Of a DNA stretch of 46,784 nt, positions 36,394 through 43,872 are shown piece after piece (the first letter of the stretch is position 1; the number at the start of each line of letters is the position of its first letter). A program made the position numbers and the translations under genes. This stretch comes from Bacteroidales bacterium (GTDB lineage: Bacteria; Bacteroidota; Bacteroidia; Bacteroidales; Muribaculaceae). Location of the stretch: NCBI GenBank assembly GCA_030531495.1, contig JAUNNJ010000009.1, positions 1 through 46,784 of the forward strand. Reading direction: 5' to 3'. The notes under the pieces are model-generated. The model was given only the letters and a program-made list of their open reading frames with translations, was not told the origin of the DNA and made no database searches.

Positions 36394-37710
36394 ATGGCAA
36401 AAGAATTTTTTCCACAGGTAGGTAAAATCTCATTTGAGGGTCCTGAAAGTACAAACGTACTTGCATTCCACTACTATGAACCAGAACGCGATGTTCTTGG
36501 TAAGAAAATGAAAGATTGGCTGAAGTATGCTATGGCTTGGTGGCACACACTCGGTCAGGCAAGTGGCGACCAATTCGGCGGTCAAACTCGTTCGTATGAA
36601 TGGGATGAAGCCGACGATGTTCTTCAACGCGCAAAGGATAAAATGGATGCTGGTTTTGAATTGATGACCAAACTTGGCATTGAATACTACTGCTTCCATG
36701 ATGTCGACCTTATTGAAGAAGGTGCAACAATTGAAGAATATGAAGCTCGTATGCAAGCTATCACCGACTACGCATTAGAAAAACAAAAAGAAACCGGCAT
36801 TAAGCTCCTTTGGGGTACTGCTAATGTGTTTGGGCATAAGCGTTATATGAACGGTGCGGCAACAAACCCTGAATTTGATGTTGTGGCTCGTGCTGCAGTT
36901 CAAATCAAGAATGCTATCGATGCAACTATCAAGCTTGGTGGTCAAAACTATGTATTCTGGGGTGGCCGCGAAGGTTATATGAGTTTGCTCAACACTCAAA
37001 TGCAACGCGAAAAAGACCACTTGGCAAAGATGCTTACCGCTGCTCGCGACTATGCTCGTGCTAAGGGCTTCAAGGGTACATTCCTCGTTGAACCTAAGCC
37101 TATGGAACCAACTAAGCATCAATATGATACCGATACAGAAACTGTGATTGGTTTCCTCCGTGCAAATGGTCTTGAAAAAGACTTCAAGGTGAACATTGAA
37201 GTGAACCATGCTACTCTCGCTCAGCACACTTTCGAACACGAACTCGCTGTGGCTGTCGACAATGGCATGCTCGGTTCTATCGACGCTAACCGTGGCGATG
37301 CTCAAAATGGCTGGGATACCGACCAATTCCCAATCGACAACTACGAACTCACCCTCGCTATGCTCCAAATCATTCGCAATGGTGGTCTTGGCAATGGCGG
37401 TAGCAACTTCGACGCTAAGATTCGTCGTAATAGCACCGACCTTGAAGACCTCTTTATCGCTCACATCAGTGGTATGGATGCTATGGCTCGTGCACTTCTC
37501 AATGCTGCTGCAATCGTTGAAAAGAGCGAAATTCCTGTTATGTTGAAGCAGCGTTATGCAAGCTTTGATGCAGGTATGGGTAAGGACTTCGAAGAAGGAA
37601 AACTCACTCTCGAACAACTCGTAGACTATGCTAAGGCTAACGGCGAACCTGCTACAGTAAGCGGCAAGCAAGAAAAGTATGAAACTCTCGTTGCTCTCTA
37701 CGCTAAGTAA
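36394..37710 (+). CDS. xylA: Xylose isomerase (class II)
   Basis: A 438-residue cytoplasmic metal-dependent isomerase that converts D-xylose to D-xylulose. Active-site segments: FHDVD with catalytic His102 and Asp105, FWGGREGY, the metal ligands in VEPKPMEPTKHQYD, EVNHATLAQHTFEHE, and SIDANRGD with QNGWDTDQFP. Length and the N-terminal extension (FFPQVGKISFEGPES) are those of class II enzymes. Strong codon bias suggests high expression. The gene is 37 bases after xylB, with a stable hairpin 18 bases downstream of its stop. Confidence 0.98.
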   Translation: MAKEFFPQVGKISFEGPESTNVLAFHYYEPERDVLGKKMKDWLKYAMAWWHTLGQASGDQFGGQTRSYEWDEADDVLQRAKDKMDAGFELMTKLGIEYYCFHDVDLIEEGATIEEYEARMQAITDYALEKQKETGIKLLWGTANVFGHKRYMNGAATNPEFDVVARAAVQIKNAIDATIKLGGQNYVFWGGREGYMSLLNTQMQREKDHLAKMLTAARDYARAKGFKGTFLVEPKPMEPTKHQYDTDTETVIGFLRANGLEKDFKVNIEVNHATLAQHTFEHELAVAVDNGMLGSIDANRGDAQNGWDTDQFPIDNYELTLAMLQIIRNGGLGNGGSNFDAKIRRNSTDLEDLFIAHISGMDAMARALLNAAAIVEKSEIPVMLKQRYASFDAGMGKDFEEGKLTLEQLVDYAKANGEPATVSGKQEKYETLVALYAK

Positions 37711-37728
37711 TTGAGAATTACAAATTAT

Positions 37729-37754
37729 TGGGCCTGCAATACAATGCGGGCCCA
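37729..37754 (+). terminator. Hairpin between xylA and the symporter gene, possible attenuator or mRNA stabiliser
   Basis: A 10-bp stem (TGGGCCTGCA with TGCGGGCCCA, one G-T pair) closes on a six-base loop. It lies 18 bases past the xylA stop and 22 bases before the symporter ATG. Only an interrupted T/A stretch follows, so it is a weak terminator at best; partial termination or protection of the upstream xylA transcript is more likely. Confidence 0.5.
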
Positions 37755-37776
37755 TTTCAAAAAAACGTATTGTAAT

Positions 37777-39207
37777 ATGAGTCAAAATACACAAGGTAGC
37801 AAGCCCTACCTGTTTTCAATCGTACTCGTGGCTGTGCTCGGTGGCCTTCTTTTTGGTTACGACACCGCTGTGATTTCGGGTGCAGAAGGTGGCCTTCAAA
37901 AGTTTTTCCAAGGCGCTACAGATTTTTCATATACTGATGCTTGGCACGGCATCACTTGCTCAAGTGCCCTCATTGGTTGTGTGATTGGTAGTTTCTTGTC
38001 TGGTCTGTTGGCCAACAAACTCGGTCGTAAGCGTGCGCTTGCAGTGGCTGGTATTCTTTTCTTCCTTTCTGCCCTCGGTAGCTACTATCCAGAATTCTTG
38101 TTCTTCTCTTATGGAGAACCTACTATGAGTTTGTTAGTTGCGTTCAACTTCTATCGCGTACTCGGTGGTGTGGGTGTCGGTCTTGCATCTGCCATCTGCC
38201 CAATGTATATTGGTGAAGTGTCACCAAGTCGCATCCGTGGTATGCTTGTAAGTTGGAACCAATTTGCTATTATCTTTGGTCAGCTCGTTGTTTACTTTGT
38301 TAGTTTCCTCATCGTTCAATGGGCAAAGGCTAACACTGGTTTCGAAGAATGGAGTGTGCAAACCGGTTGGCGTGTGATGTTTGTCAGCGAAGCAGTTCCT
38401 GCAGGCTTGTTCGCATTGCTCATCATGTTTGTTCCCGAAACTCCTCGTTATTTGGCCATGATAGGCAACGACGATAAGGCATTTAATGTGCTTTCTCGCA
38501 TTAATGGCTCTGAAAAGGCGAAAGAAATTCTCAATGATATCAAGAACACCGTAACAGAAAAGACAGAAAAAATCATGACCTACGGATGGGTATGTATTTT
38601 CGTAGGTGTTATGCTTTCTGTTTTCCAACAGATTATCGGTATCAACGCAGTGCTTTACTACGCTCCTCGCATCTATGGCGACATGGGCTTCACCGATCCT
38701 ATGATGGTGACCGTATGCACAGGTGTTATCAACCTCGCATTCACATTGCTCGCAATCTTCACCGTTGAGAAATTGGGTCGCAAGCCATTGCTCATTACTG
38801 GCTCTATTGGTATGGCAATTGGTGCATTAGGCGTGGCTGCAACTTTCGGCAACCCATCGCTTCAACTCCTCTGCATGGTGAGCATCATGGTTTATGCTGC
38901 TTCATTCATGTTCTCTTGGGGTCCAATTTGCTGGGTTTATATCTCTGAAATTTTCCCAAATACGATTCGTGGTGCTGCCGTAGCAATTGCAGTGGCATTC
39001 CAATGGATTTTCAACTTTGTGGTTAGTTCTTCATTCGTGCCAATGTTCAACATCGAACTCACCCCTGGCGATGGCTTCGGTCACTGGTTCACTTACGGCC
39101 TCTATGGCGTGATTTGTATTGTGGCTGCAATCTTCGTTTGGAAGATGGTTCCAGAAACTAAGGGTAAGACTCTTGAAGATATGACCAAACTCTGGAGCAA
39201 GAAATAA
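37777..39207 (+). CDS. xylE: Xylose/proton symporter of the MFS sugar porter family
   Basis: A 476-residue inner-membrane transporter with 12 predicted helices. The ATG at 37777 is chosen because an upstream in-frame TTG would place the hairpin inside the coding sequence and give a non-conserved leader. Sugar-porter signatures are complete: GGLLFGYDTAVISG (helix 1), NKLGRKR loop, PSRIRGMLVS, PETPRYL, QQIIGINAVLYYAP (helix 7, sugar site), WGPICWVYISEIFPNTIRG and the terminal VPETKGKTLEDM. The helix 1 aspartate (Asp in GYD) used for proton coupling in XylE is present. Context with xylB and xylA makes xylose the likely substrate. Transcription ends at the terminator just downstream. Confidence 0.92.
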   Translation: MSQNTQGSKPYLFSIVLVAVLGGLLFGYDTAVISGAEGGLQKFFQGATDFSYTDAWHGITCSSALIGCVIGSFLSGLLANKLGRKRALAVAGILFFLSALGSYYPEFLFFSYGEPTMSLLVAFNFYRVLGGVGVGLASAICPMYIGEVSPSRIRGMLVSWNQFAIIFGQLVVYFVSFLIVQWAKANTGFEEWSVQTGWRVMFVSEAVPAGLFALLIMFVPETPRYLAMIGNDDKAFNVLSRINGSEKAKEILNDIKNTVTEKTEKIMTYGWVCIFVGVMLSVFQQIIGINAVLYYAPRIYGDMGFTDPMMVTVCTGVINLAFTLLAIFTVEKLGRKPLLITGSIGMAIGALGVAATFGNPSLQLLCMVSIMVYAASFMFSWGPICWVYISEIFPNTIRGAAVAIAVAFQWIFNFVVSSSFVPMFNIELTPGDGFGHWFTYGLYGVICIVAAIFVWKMVPETKGKTLEDMTKLWSKK

Positions 39208-39236
39208 TATTTGAGATCATAATAATTAGTTAGCTT

Positions 39237-39278
39237 AATCGGGCAGGAATGGCTTACGCAGCTTTTTCCTGCCCGATT
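39237..39278 (+). terminator. Strong Rho-independent terminator ending the glycan/xylose operon
   Basis: A perfect 13-bp stem (AATCGGGCAGGAA against TTCCTGCCCGATT) with a 16-base loop is followed by TTTTATTTT. It begins 30 bases after the symporter stop codon and marks the end of the polysaccharide utilisation region. Confidence 0.92.
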
Positions 39279-39336
39279 TTTATTTTGGTGATTCATATTT
39301 TTGGGGAGATGTATGGGAAGAATAATAAAGAATTGC

Positions 39337-39344
39337 TAACTTTG
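39337..39344 (+). promoter_or_regulatory. Putative -7 box of the umuDC operon
   Basis: TAACTTTG matches TAnnTTTG and lies 43 bases before the umuD ATG, after the terminator. No -33 TTTG at the right distance and no obvious LexA-type palindrome was seen. Confidence 0.55.
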
Positions 39345-39387
39345 CATAAATCATTTGATAAGCACACATTCAACTTCGGATTTATTT

Positions 39388-39840
39388 ATGACAATTAAAA
39401 AACAGGAAATAAGGCTTCAGATGTTTTCGGCAGATGCCGAGGCATTGATTGATGTGCCATATGGTGGCAGTTTGCGGGCGGGTTTCCCCAGTCCGGCGCA
39501 AGACTATACTTCCGATGCTATAAATTTAGGGAAAATCCTTGTTCGTGACAACGAAACCACATTCTATGCGCGTGTTGAAGGTAATTCTATGTGCGATGCC
39601 GGTATTTGCGATGGCGACCTCGTGGTAATAGACAAGAGCTTGGAAGCTTCTGAAGGCGATATAGTTGCCGCCTTTATCGACGGAGAATTTACATTGAAGC
39701 GTTTTCATTTGGATGAGCAGGAAGGGTGTGCATGGCTGATGCCTGCAAATGCCGACTTCAAGCCAATCAAAGTGACTGAAGAGAACAACTTCCTGATTTG
39801 GGGCGTGATGACATTCTGCATCCGTCGCTTCCACGAATAG
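39388..39840 (+). CDS. umuD: UmuD-like SOS peptidase (S24/LexA family)
   Basis: A 150-residue cytoplasmic self-cleaving protein that activates translesion polymerase V. The ATG at 39388 is chosen: the frame is open to a TTG at 39355, but family members start just before the conserved region. Self-cleavage should fall between Ala31 and Gly32 (RAGFPSPAQDY). The catalytic pair is Ser67 (GNSM) and Lys104 (TLKRF), 37 residues apart as in E. coli UmuD. It has no DNA-binding domain, which rules out LexA. umuC follows after 16 bases. Confidence 0.93.
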   Translation: MTIKKQEIRLQMFSADAEALIDVPYGGSLRAGFPSPAQDYTSDAINLGKILVRDNETTFYARVEGNSMCDAGICDGDLVVIDKSLEASEGDIVAAFIDGEFTLKRFHLDEQEGCAWLMPANADFKPIKVTEENNFLIWGVMTFCIRRFHE

Positions 39841-39856
39841 AAAACAACTTTTCGAG

Positions 39857-41140
39857 ATGCAACTTTTTGGATTGGCCGACTGCAACAATTTCTATTGTTC
39901 CTGCGAGCGGGTGTTTCATCCCGATCTTGTAGGTAAACCTGTCGTTGTGTTGTCGAACAATGATGGCTGTGTGATAGCTCGAAGTGAAGAGGCTAAGCGC
40001 TTGGGAATCAATATGGGCGGCGCGTTTTATCAGGTGAAGGACCAATTGGAGGCTGCAAAGGTGGCGGTGTTTTCTTCCAACTATAATTTGTACGGCGATA
40101 TGAGCAGAAGGGTGCACACAATGCTTGGACGATACACGTCTCGGGTTGATATCTACAGCATTGATGAGGCTTTCATCGATATGAGCGACATTGGCGATTC
40201 TGCTTTTGTGACTGAATATGGTAAACGCATTGTGCGTGAGGTGACTAAAGGCACTGGGATTCCCATTTCTTTAGGTGTGGCACCAACCAAAACGCTTGCA
40301 AAAATGGGTAGCAAATTTGCAAAAAAATATCCAGGCTACAAAGGGTGTTGCTTGATAGATACGGAAGAAAAACGCGAGAAGGCTTTGAAACTTTTCCCGA
40401 TTGAAGATGTGTGGGGAATAGGTTGGCGTTCGGTGGATAAACTCAAGTATCATGGTGTGCGCACGGCATGGGATTTAACGCAGAAATCACAGGATTGGGT
40501 GCAGCGAATGCTCACTATCACAGGGGTGAGAACTTGGAAGGAACTGCAGGGGGAGAGTTGTATCGATATTGAAGAGTTGCCTCATAAATTGAGCATTTGC
40601 ACCAGCAGAAGTTTTCCCGATAAAGGCCTTTCAAATCGTGCTGATGTGGAAGAGGCTATAGCTAATTTTGCTGCCAGGTGTAGTGCTAAAATGAGAAGGC
40701 AAAACACAGTTTGCCAAGCGATTACGATTTTTGTATACACCAATAGGTTTCGTACTGATTTGCCAACCGACAACATTTATCAAACCTTTCATCCGCTGGT
40801 GCCAACAGCCGATTTGAATGAAATAGTGAATTATGCCGTGAATATGCTTCGTTTGGCGTGGAAAGGCGATGGGAAATATTTCTACAAGAAGGCGGGAGTG
40901 CTGGTGTGGAACATCATAGATTCAAGTCCAATTCAAGGCAATCTTTTCGACACAGTTGACCGCGAAAAACAAGCGCAATTAAACCGTGCTATCGATGAAA
41001 TCAATAGGAAAAACGGGCATAACACCATCCGTATGGCTGTGCAGGGCTACAGTAAGCGATGGCACTTGAAATGTGAGTACATCAGCAAGCAATATACCAC
41101 AAATATTAAAGATGTAATCTGCTTGAAATTGGATAAATAG
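39857..41140 (+). CDS. umuC: UmuC-like Y-family DNA polymerase V subunit
   Basis: A 427-residue translesion DNA polymerase. Catalytic acids are Asp8 (LADCNNFY) and Asp103/Glu104 (SIDEAF). VVVLSNNDGCVIARS lies near residues 30-45, KTLAKMGSKFAKK near 150, and the little-finger and C-terminal UmuC regions follow. Length matches full UmuC. It works with processed UmuD during SOS-induced mutagenesis. Its transcript ends at the hairpin at 41148-41174. Confidence 0.95.
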   Translation: MQLFGLADCNNFYCSCERVFHPDLVGKPVVVLSNNDGCVIARSEEAKRLGINMGGAFYQVKDQLEAAKVAVFSSNYNLYGDMSRRVHTMLGRYTSRVDIYSIDEAFIDMSDIGDSAFVTEYGKRIVREVTKGTGIPISLGVAPTKTLAKMGSKFAKKYPGYKGCCLIDTEEKREKALKLFPIEDVWGIGWRSVDKLKYHGVRTAWDLTQKSQDWVQRMLTITGVRTWKELQGESCIDIEELPHKLSICTSRSFPDKGLSNRADVEEAIANFAARCSAKMRRQNTVCQAITIFVYTNRFRTDLPTDNIYQTFHPLVPTADLNEIVNYAVNMLRLAWKGDGKYFYKKAGVLVWNIIDSSPIQGNLFDTVDREKQAQLNRAIDEINRKNGHNTIRMAVQGYSKRWHLKCEYISKQYTTNIKDVICLKLDK

Positions 41141-41147
41141 CACCACT

Positions 41148-41174
41148 TTTCGCACAAGGAAAATATGTGCGAAA
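41148..41174 (+). terminator. Rho-independent terminator after umuC
   Basis: A 9-bp perfect stem (TTTCGCACA with TGTGCGAAA) and nine-base loop are followed by five T. It begins 8 bases after the umuC stop. The convergent FMN-binding gene ends 54 bases further on, and the hairpin may also slow transcription from that side, though it lacks a T-run in that direction. Confidence 0.85.
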
Positions 41175-41227
41175 TTTTTAAATACAAAAATGTTTAAGTA
41201 TGAGTGTAACCGCTTGGGAATGAGTTG

Positions 41228-41647
41228 TTATCCTTTCTTCTTTTTTGACTTTTTATTTGCCTTTTTTGTTGATTTTTTAGCAGAAGATTGATAGTCTTTC
41301 AAGCCAATTTTGATGTTTTCTACGATTGCTTTAGAAGAGTAGGTTGCACCCGTTGCTCCGTCCACTTTTAAGGCAATTGCTTCCTCCACGGTTTTTCCGA
41401 TAAATTGTGGGAAGATTTTCTTTTGCGCCATTTTGTAGTATCTTGGCGTCTCCTTGTTGTTTGCATCAGCTTCAATGCTGACGATTTTGCCGTTTTCTAC
41501 GATAATGCTCAGCGGCGTGGGACCGTTGTAGCCTTTCACATGTTTGGCAAGTTCGCCTGTATAGATTACTTTCCCCTGTGCAAAAGCTATAGAGGCAGAA
41601 CCGAACAACAATGTTGCTGTGATATACTTGAGTGATGTCAATTTCAT
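41228..41647 (-). CDS. Secreted single-domain FMN-binding protein with lysine-rich tail
   Basis: A 139-residue exported protein. The ATG at 41647 is chosen because it opens a signal peptide (MKLTSLKY to AFAQ, residue 24) and lies just after a -7 box; an upstream start at 41698 would precede that promoter. Residues 25-118 form one FMN_bind domain as in NqrC/RnfG. Residues 96-102 (DGATGAT) fit the motif used by the flavin transferase ApbE, so Thr102 is the probable site of covalent FMN. The last 16 or so residues are almost all Lys, Ser and Asn. No partner redox gene is adjacent. It probably serves extracytoplasmic electron transfer, but the partner is unknown. Confidence 0.8.
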   Translation of the reverse strand: MKLTSLKYITATLLFGSASIAFAQGKVIYTGELAKHVKGYNGPTPLSIIVENGKIVSIEADANNKETPRYYKMAQKKIFPQFIGKTVEEAIALKVDGATGATYSSKAIVENIKIGLKDYQSSAKKSTKKANKKSKKKKG

Positions 41648-41668
41648 AATTTCAGTTTTTTTCTTCTG

Positions 41669-41676
41669 CAAAGATA
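41669..41676 (-). promoter_or_regulatory. Putative -7 box of the FMN-binding protein gene
   Basis: On the minus strand the sequence is TATCTTTG (TAnnTTTG consensus), 21 bases before the ATG at 41647. No clear -33 element is visible. Confidence 0.55.
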
Positions 41677-41785
41677 ATTGTTTAATTTGTTCTGTCATAA
41701 GGGTGTTGTGTAATATTAGTCTTCTTTTGGATTTTTTTTGGATTGAAAATTGCGTAATTTGCTTTTATAATCGTGTTCTTTTCAT

Positions 41786-41793
41786 TATCTTTG
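41786..41793 (+). promoter_or_regulatory. Putative -7 box of the tsaC-fmt cluster
   Basis: TATCTTTG matches TAnnTTTG and lies 64 bases before the ATG at 41858. A TTTG at 41758-41761 could be the -33 element, but the 24-base spacing is longer than usual. Confidence 0.5.
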
Positions 41794-41857
41794 CTATTTA
41801 GAATGAGCGTGAAGATTATTCGTGCTTTTTCTGAGAACAGAACGACTAAGAAAATTG

Positions 41858-42418
41858 ATGAAAGAAGATATACAGAAATGCATTGAAGTGCTGAAAAAGG
41901 GAGGTTTGATACTTTATCCTACCGACACGATTTGGGGCATCGGTTGTGATGCAACAAATGCTTCGGCCGTTAAGAAAGTTTATGAGCTGAAAAAGCGTTC
42001 CGATAGCAAAGCACTGATTGTGCTCCTCGATAGCGATGAACACTTGGACCATTATGTTGTGGACGTGCCAGAAATGGCTACCGAACTGATTCATGTGGCG
42101 GTGAAGCCCCTTACAATCGTGTATGAAGGTGCTTTTAATGTGGCTCCGAATCTGTTGGGCGATAACGATAGCTTGGGTATTCGCATCTCACACGAGCAGT
42201 TTTCACACGAACTTTGTGCGAGATTTGGCCGTCCGATAGTATCGACCAGTGCGAATGTGAGCGGGGCTCCATCACCCAAGATTTTTTCAGAAATCACAAA
42301 AGAAATCGTTGAAGGAGTGGATTATGTTGTGAAATACCGGCAGGATGATACTAAACCTGCAGATGCTTCAAATATCATTATGCTCGGAAGCGATGGCACT
42401 TTCAAAATTCTTCGATAG
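41858..42418 (+). CDS. tsaC: Threonylcarbamoyl-AMP synthase (Sua5/YciO/YrdC family)
   Basis: A 186-residue cytoplasmic enzyme that makes threonylcarbamoyl-AMP from threonine, bicarbonate and ATP for the t6A modification of tRNA position 37. The ATG at 41858 is chosen over an upstream GTG at 41822 because the family starts here (EDIQKCIEVLKKGGLILYPTDT). PTDTIWGIGCDA, KKRSDSKALIVLL and STSANVSGAPSP are the family's nucleotide- and substrate-binding segments. It lacks the extra C-terminal Sua5 domain. YciO-type paralogues of unknown role cannot be excluded. Confidence 0.87.
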   Translation: MKEDIQKCIEVLKKGGLILYPTDTIWGIGCDATNASAVKKVYELKKRSDSKALIVLLDSDEHLDHYVVDVPEMATELIHVAVKPLTIVYEGAFNVAPNLLGDNDSLGIRISHEQFSHELCARFGRPIVSTSANVSGAPSPKIFSEITKEIVEGVDYVVKYRQDDTKPADASNIIMLGSDGTFKILR

Positions 42419-42456
42419 GGCTTGCTAAGATAGCCTAAACACTGAAAGGAAACACT

Positions 42457-43872
42457 TTGATTAGCGATAAATTACAACGACTTAAATACGTATTGGCCGA
42501 TTTTTTCACGGCTAATGTGGCTTGGTTTACCTACAACTGCTTTCGCTTCCAGTTGGGAGGCGTTAGAGGCTACACCAACATTGGCGATTTCTTGTCGAGT
42601 GGTATGATTCTTGTCGGACAGGTGGTTCTGCCACTGTTGATGATGTGCGTCTATTATCTCTCGGGCTATTACAATGAGGTGTTCCGCAAATCGCGTTTGG
42701 CAGAATTGGTTACCACATTCAAATCAGAGGTGGTCAACACTTTGCTGGCATTCTTCATCGCGCTCATCAATGACATGATGACCGATAATCGTGGGTTCAA
42801 CTACGAGATTATTCTCATCTTGTTTGCCCTGCTTTTCTTCCTTACCTACATTTGTCGTGTGCTTATCACTGCCCGAACGACATCTAACATCAAGAATCGC
42901 CGTTGGCGTTTTAATACGCTGGTGGTTGGTGCAGGTGCTTCGGCCTTTGCATTCGTGGAAAAACTCAACAAGATGCGTCAGTCCACAGGCTATCATGTGG
43001 TGGGATATGTGGATGTGCCAGGAGAAAATCGCGTGAAAGATATCAATCTCCCAGTTTACACTTTCGATGACATTGCCGAAGTTTGCCGCAAAGAAGATGT
43101 GAAGGAATTGATTGTGGTTCCCACCAATCAAGATAATAAAGCTGTGCTGGCCACCATCAATCGCCTCTATGTTTATGATTTGCCCATTAAGGTCACGCCA
43201 GAACGCTTCAACATGCTTTCGCGTTCGCGTATCTTCGACTTCTCTGGCGATCCATTGGTGGATGTTTCGAGCAGCCACATGGACGAAAGTGCTAAAAACA
43301 TCAAGCGTGTGCTTGATGTGATTTGCTCAATTGCGGCACTCATTCTGCTTCTGCCCATTTATGCATTTGTGGCAGTGCTCATAAAATGTGATTCGCAAGG
43401 CCCTGTGTTTTATTCGCAAGAGCGATTGGGGCTTCATAATAAGCCATTCAAAATTGTGAAATTCCGCACAATGGTGGATGGTGCAGAACAAAAAGGGAAG
43501 CCACAACTTTCGAGCGATAACGACCCCCGTATCACAAAGTTGGGGCGCATTATGCGTAAATACCGCATTGATGAGTTGCCCCAGTTCTGGAATGTGCTCA
43601 AAGGCGATATGGCGATGGTTGGACCTCGTCCGGAGCGTGAATACTACGCCAAGATGATTCTGGAGCGTGAGCCTGCTTATTCGCTGATTCATAAAGTGCG
43701 ACCGGGTGTCACTTCGCTTGGTCAGGTGAAATTTGGTTACGCAAAAGATGTTGACGAAATGATAGAGCGCTTGCGTTTCGACTTGCTCTATCTTGATAAT
43801 ATGTCAATTATCAACGACTTGAAAATCATAGCTTACACGATAAAGATTGTTATTAAGGGAAGAGGACTATAA
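42457..43872 (+). CDS. Undecaprenyl-phosphate sugar phosphotransferase (WcaJ/WbaP-like)
   Basis: A 471-residue inner-membrane enzyme that transfers a sugar phosphate to undecaprenyl phosphate and so starts capsule, exopolysaccharide or O-antigen synthesis. TTG at 42457 is the only sensible start: a stop lies in frame shortly upstream and AGGAAA sits 3 bases before it. About four N-terminal membrane helices (to residue 145) precede a nucleotide-binding-like domain (about 150-270, LVVGAGASAFAF). A re-entrant helix (about 285-310) and the bacterial sugar transferase domain follow (KFRTMVDGA, DPRITKLGRIMRKYRIDELPQ, VGPRPERE, RPGVTS). No other glycan-synthesis gene is adjacent. It ends exactly where the channel gene starts. 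Confidence 0.9.
   Translation: MISDKLQRLKYVLADFFTANVAWFTYNCFRFQLGGVRGYTNIGDFLSSGMILVGQVVLPLLMMCVYYLSGYYNEVFRKSRLAELVTTFKSEVVNTLLAFFIALINDMMTDNRGFNYEIILILFALLFFLTYICRVLITARTTSNIKNRRWRFNTLVVGAGASAFAFVEKLNKMRQSTGYHVVGYVDVPGENRVKDINLPVYTFDDIAEVCRKEDVKELIVVPTNQDNKAVLATINRLYVYDLPIKVTPERFNMLSRSRIFDFSGDPLVDVSSSHMDESAKNIKRVLDVICSIAALILLLPIYAFVAVLIKCDSQGPVFYSQERLGLHNKPFKIVKFRTMVDGAEQKGKPQLSSDNDPRITKLGRIMRKYRIDELPQFWNVLKGDMAMVGPRPEREYYAKMILEREPAYSLIHKVRPGVTSLGQVKFGYAKDVDEMIERLRFDLLYLDNMSIINDLKIIAYTIKIVIKGRGL

Noticed and set aside
39388..41140. umuDC pair as sign of an integrative element or plasmid
   Set aside because: No integrase, transposase, mobilisation gene or terminal repeat is near, and chromosomal umuDC-type pairs are common in Bacteroidota.
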